64,000 nt of DNA from Simiduia litorea (lineage in GTDB: Bacteria; Pseudomonadota; Gammaproteobacteria; Pseudomonadales; Cellvibrionaceae). Shown one piece after another: positions 63,156 through 64,000 of this stretch. The position numbers were made by a program, and so were the translations under genes. Location: NCBI RefSeq assembly GCF_042853465.1, contig NZ_AP031497.1, positions 2,666,001 to 2,730,000 of the forward strand, read 5' to 3'. The stretch's first letter is position 1, and each line of letters starts with the position of its first letter. The notes under the pieces were generated by a model. It was given only the letters and a program-made list of their open reading frames with translations, made no database searches and was not told the DNA's origin.

Positions 63156-63213
63156 GTTAACGCTTTAAGAATAGGCGCTGTCTTTTCACGCCCAATACCA
63201 TTACTTGTTAAGC
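63156..63213. other. Candidate attC-like site between the HD and DUF4238-like genes
   Basis: AGTTAAC at 63156-63162 and GTTAAGC at 63207-63213 are inverted 7-mers (TTAAC paired), 58 bases end to end, with a GGCG/CGCC centre. The DUF4238-like gene's stop codon lies inside the right 7-mer, and the HD gene starts about 14 bases to the left of the other. Confidence 0.45.
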
Positions 63214-63936
63214 ACTTACACATGCGCTAAGTTTGTTTGCAAAATAATACTCTTTAGATCTTTTGATTGCATTTAGATTTAACACCATTGCTTGTTGCTT
63301 ATTTATGCAGGTTAAATTAAACCCACAGATCAGGCACATGCTTTTGGTAATTGGCACTATGAACTCGCCTCTAGGGTTGTCTGACACAAGAAGATCCAAC
63401 TCGTTACTATGGCAGATAGCCCATTTTAAATTGGGATTTCTTAAAACAAATGAATCAATTGATATTTGTATAGTTCGACCTCGCTTGAAATGCTTTGGTA
63501 CGACACCACCTTCGTCAACATAAATAGCGTGTCTAAGTTCAATATTCTTCTTTTGCTCTTCGGTAAGATTACTACCCTTGACACCTACTAGATTTCCCTG
63601 TGCTAGATTATCATAACTCTCTATATTCGAACGAAAGCACCATAGAGCATAGAATTCTGTCACGATTCGATTCCCTTCTAAGGGAAGGTGTACCGATTTT
63701 TTAGAAAGTATGTGATCTATTAATTCTTGAAACTTATCCTCGATTTCTTTCCCATATCCTTGTTCTGATCTTTGATCCCAAACTTGCTGAACGCAAAATA
63801 TCTTGTTTTTTGGTTTAGCGAGGAATGATTTTTTACTCTTGAGTCTAAAGACCTGGACACTACCTGCCTGACCGCAAAACCTTCCAATTGATTTACTAGG
63901 AAAAACATGCTGATTTATAACTAAATTCTGATTCAA
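63208..63936 (-). CDS. DUF4238-like protein, putative gene cassette
   Basis: The 242-residue protein starts at TTG 63936, with AGGA eight bases upstream. The N-terminal Q-H-V-F-P-S-K-S-I-G-R-F resembles the DUF4238 opening motif. V-T-E-F-Y-A-L-W-C-F-R-S, S-D-N-P-R-G-E and F-N-L-T-C-I-N continue the pattern. Function is unknown; some DUF4238 genes occur in defence or mobile regions. AT-rich. The stop codon is part of a candidate attC. Confidence 0.7.
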   Translation of the reverse strand: MNQNLVINQHVFPSKSIGRFCGQAGSVQVFRLKSKKSFLAKPKNKIFCVQQVWDQRSEQGYGKEIEDKFQELIDHILSKKSVHLPLEGNRIVTEFYALWCFRSNIESYDNLAQGNLVGVKGSNLTEEQKKNIELRHAIYVDEGGVVPKHFKRGRTIQISIDSFVLRNPNLKWAICHSNELDLLVSDNPRGEFIVPITKSMCLICGFNLTCINKQQAMVLNLNAIKRSKEYYFANKLSACVSA

Positions 63937-63977
63937 TGTTCAAATCCTGACCATTAACAGTGCTAATTAATCACTTT

Positions 63978-63999
63978 AAGCCGCAAAATATTACGGCTT
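63978..63999. repeat. Hairpin at the right edge
   Basis: AAGCCG at 63978-63983 and CGGCTT at 63994-63999 are separated by ten AT-rich bases. Together with CATTAAC at 63952-63958 it could be part of a third attC-like site cut by the window end. Confidence 0.4.
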
Positions 64000-64000
64000 T

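Noticed and set aside
63143..63223. Extended N-terminus of the HD-domain gene
   Set aside because: It translates the candidate recombination site and gives no family similarity.

Overview
The window is an ordinary chromosomal segment of a Gram-negative gammaproteobacterium. Evidence for this is a complete tolQRAB-pal-cpoB cell-envelope operon, bamC, ruvCAB, many lipoprotein signal peptides and a small 4.5S-type SRP RNA. The run fmdB-aspS-yebC-ruvC-ruvA-ruvB-ybgC-tolQ-tolR-tolA-tolB-pal-cpoB-queE-queC-tRNA(Lys)-nadA follows the order known from Pseudomonas and relatives. Together with a TIGR03545/TIGR03546 pair, an M1 peptidase/DUF6702 pair and mid-range base composition, this points to a marine Cellvibrionales/Pseudomonadales-type organism. 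The genus cannot be fixed from the sequence alone.

Layout. Bases 1-6740 carry surface and secreted proteins on the + strand: a large haem-c/fibronectin-III protein open at the left edge, an outer-membrane barrel and a lipoprotein hydrolase. Bases 6771-23918 are a long minus-strand housekeeping block: an MBL hydrolase and bamC, dapA, nadA, two identical tRNA-Lys genes, queuosine genes with an inserted solute-binding-protein gene, the Tol-Pal system, Holliday-junction resolution, yebC, aspS and fmdB. Bases 24183-36921 mix signalling (Hpt/HD-GYP protein, PilZ protein, GntR regulator), a tailed HU protein, peptidases (DUF885, M1), SRP RNA, an orphan nuclease-fold protein and thiol-redox proteins. 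Bases 37198-49186 hold many small membrane or secreted unknowns, a rhomboid protease, an RluA enzyme, an EamA transporter, an M28 peptidase, a Ser/Thr kinase, PpiC and a glutaredoxin-like protein. Bases 49311-57659 form an accessory signalling region: a VWA lipoprotein plus coiled-coil membrane protein diverge from a two-component pair, followed by a tandem 2OG-Fe(II) dioxygenase and a BlaI plus M56-M23 fusion operon. Bases 58042-61959 carry a YHYH lipoprotein, an EF-hand protein and the TIGR03545/TIGR03546 pair.

Right edge (about 61960-64000). The DNA becomes AT-rich and hairpin-rich and holds two orphan genes: an HD-domain protein and a DUF4238-like protein. Each gene's stop codon lies inside a TTAAC-type 7-mer. 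A matching inverted 7-mer follows 58-68 bases away, and the HD gene starts about 14 bases after one of these sites. This is the organisation of integron gene cassettes separated by attC recombination sites. No integrase is in the window. This is the strongest candidate here for something undescribed.

Other points worth attention are the tandem dioxygenase next to a two-component system, the M56-M23 fusion with a three-half-site candidate operator, the orphan endonuclease/exonuclease/phosphatase-fold protein beside the SRP RNA gene, the Hpt plus degenerate HD-GYP protein, and the HU protein with a histone-H1-like tail.
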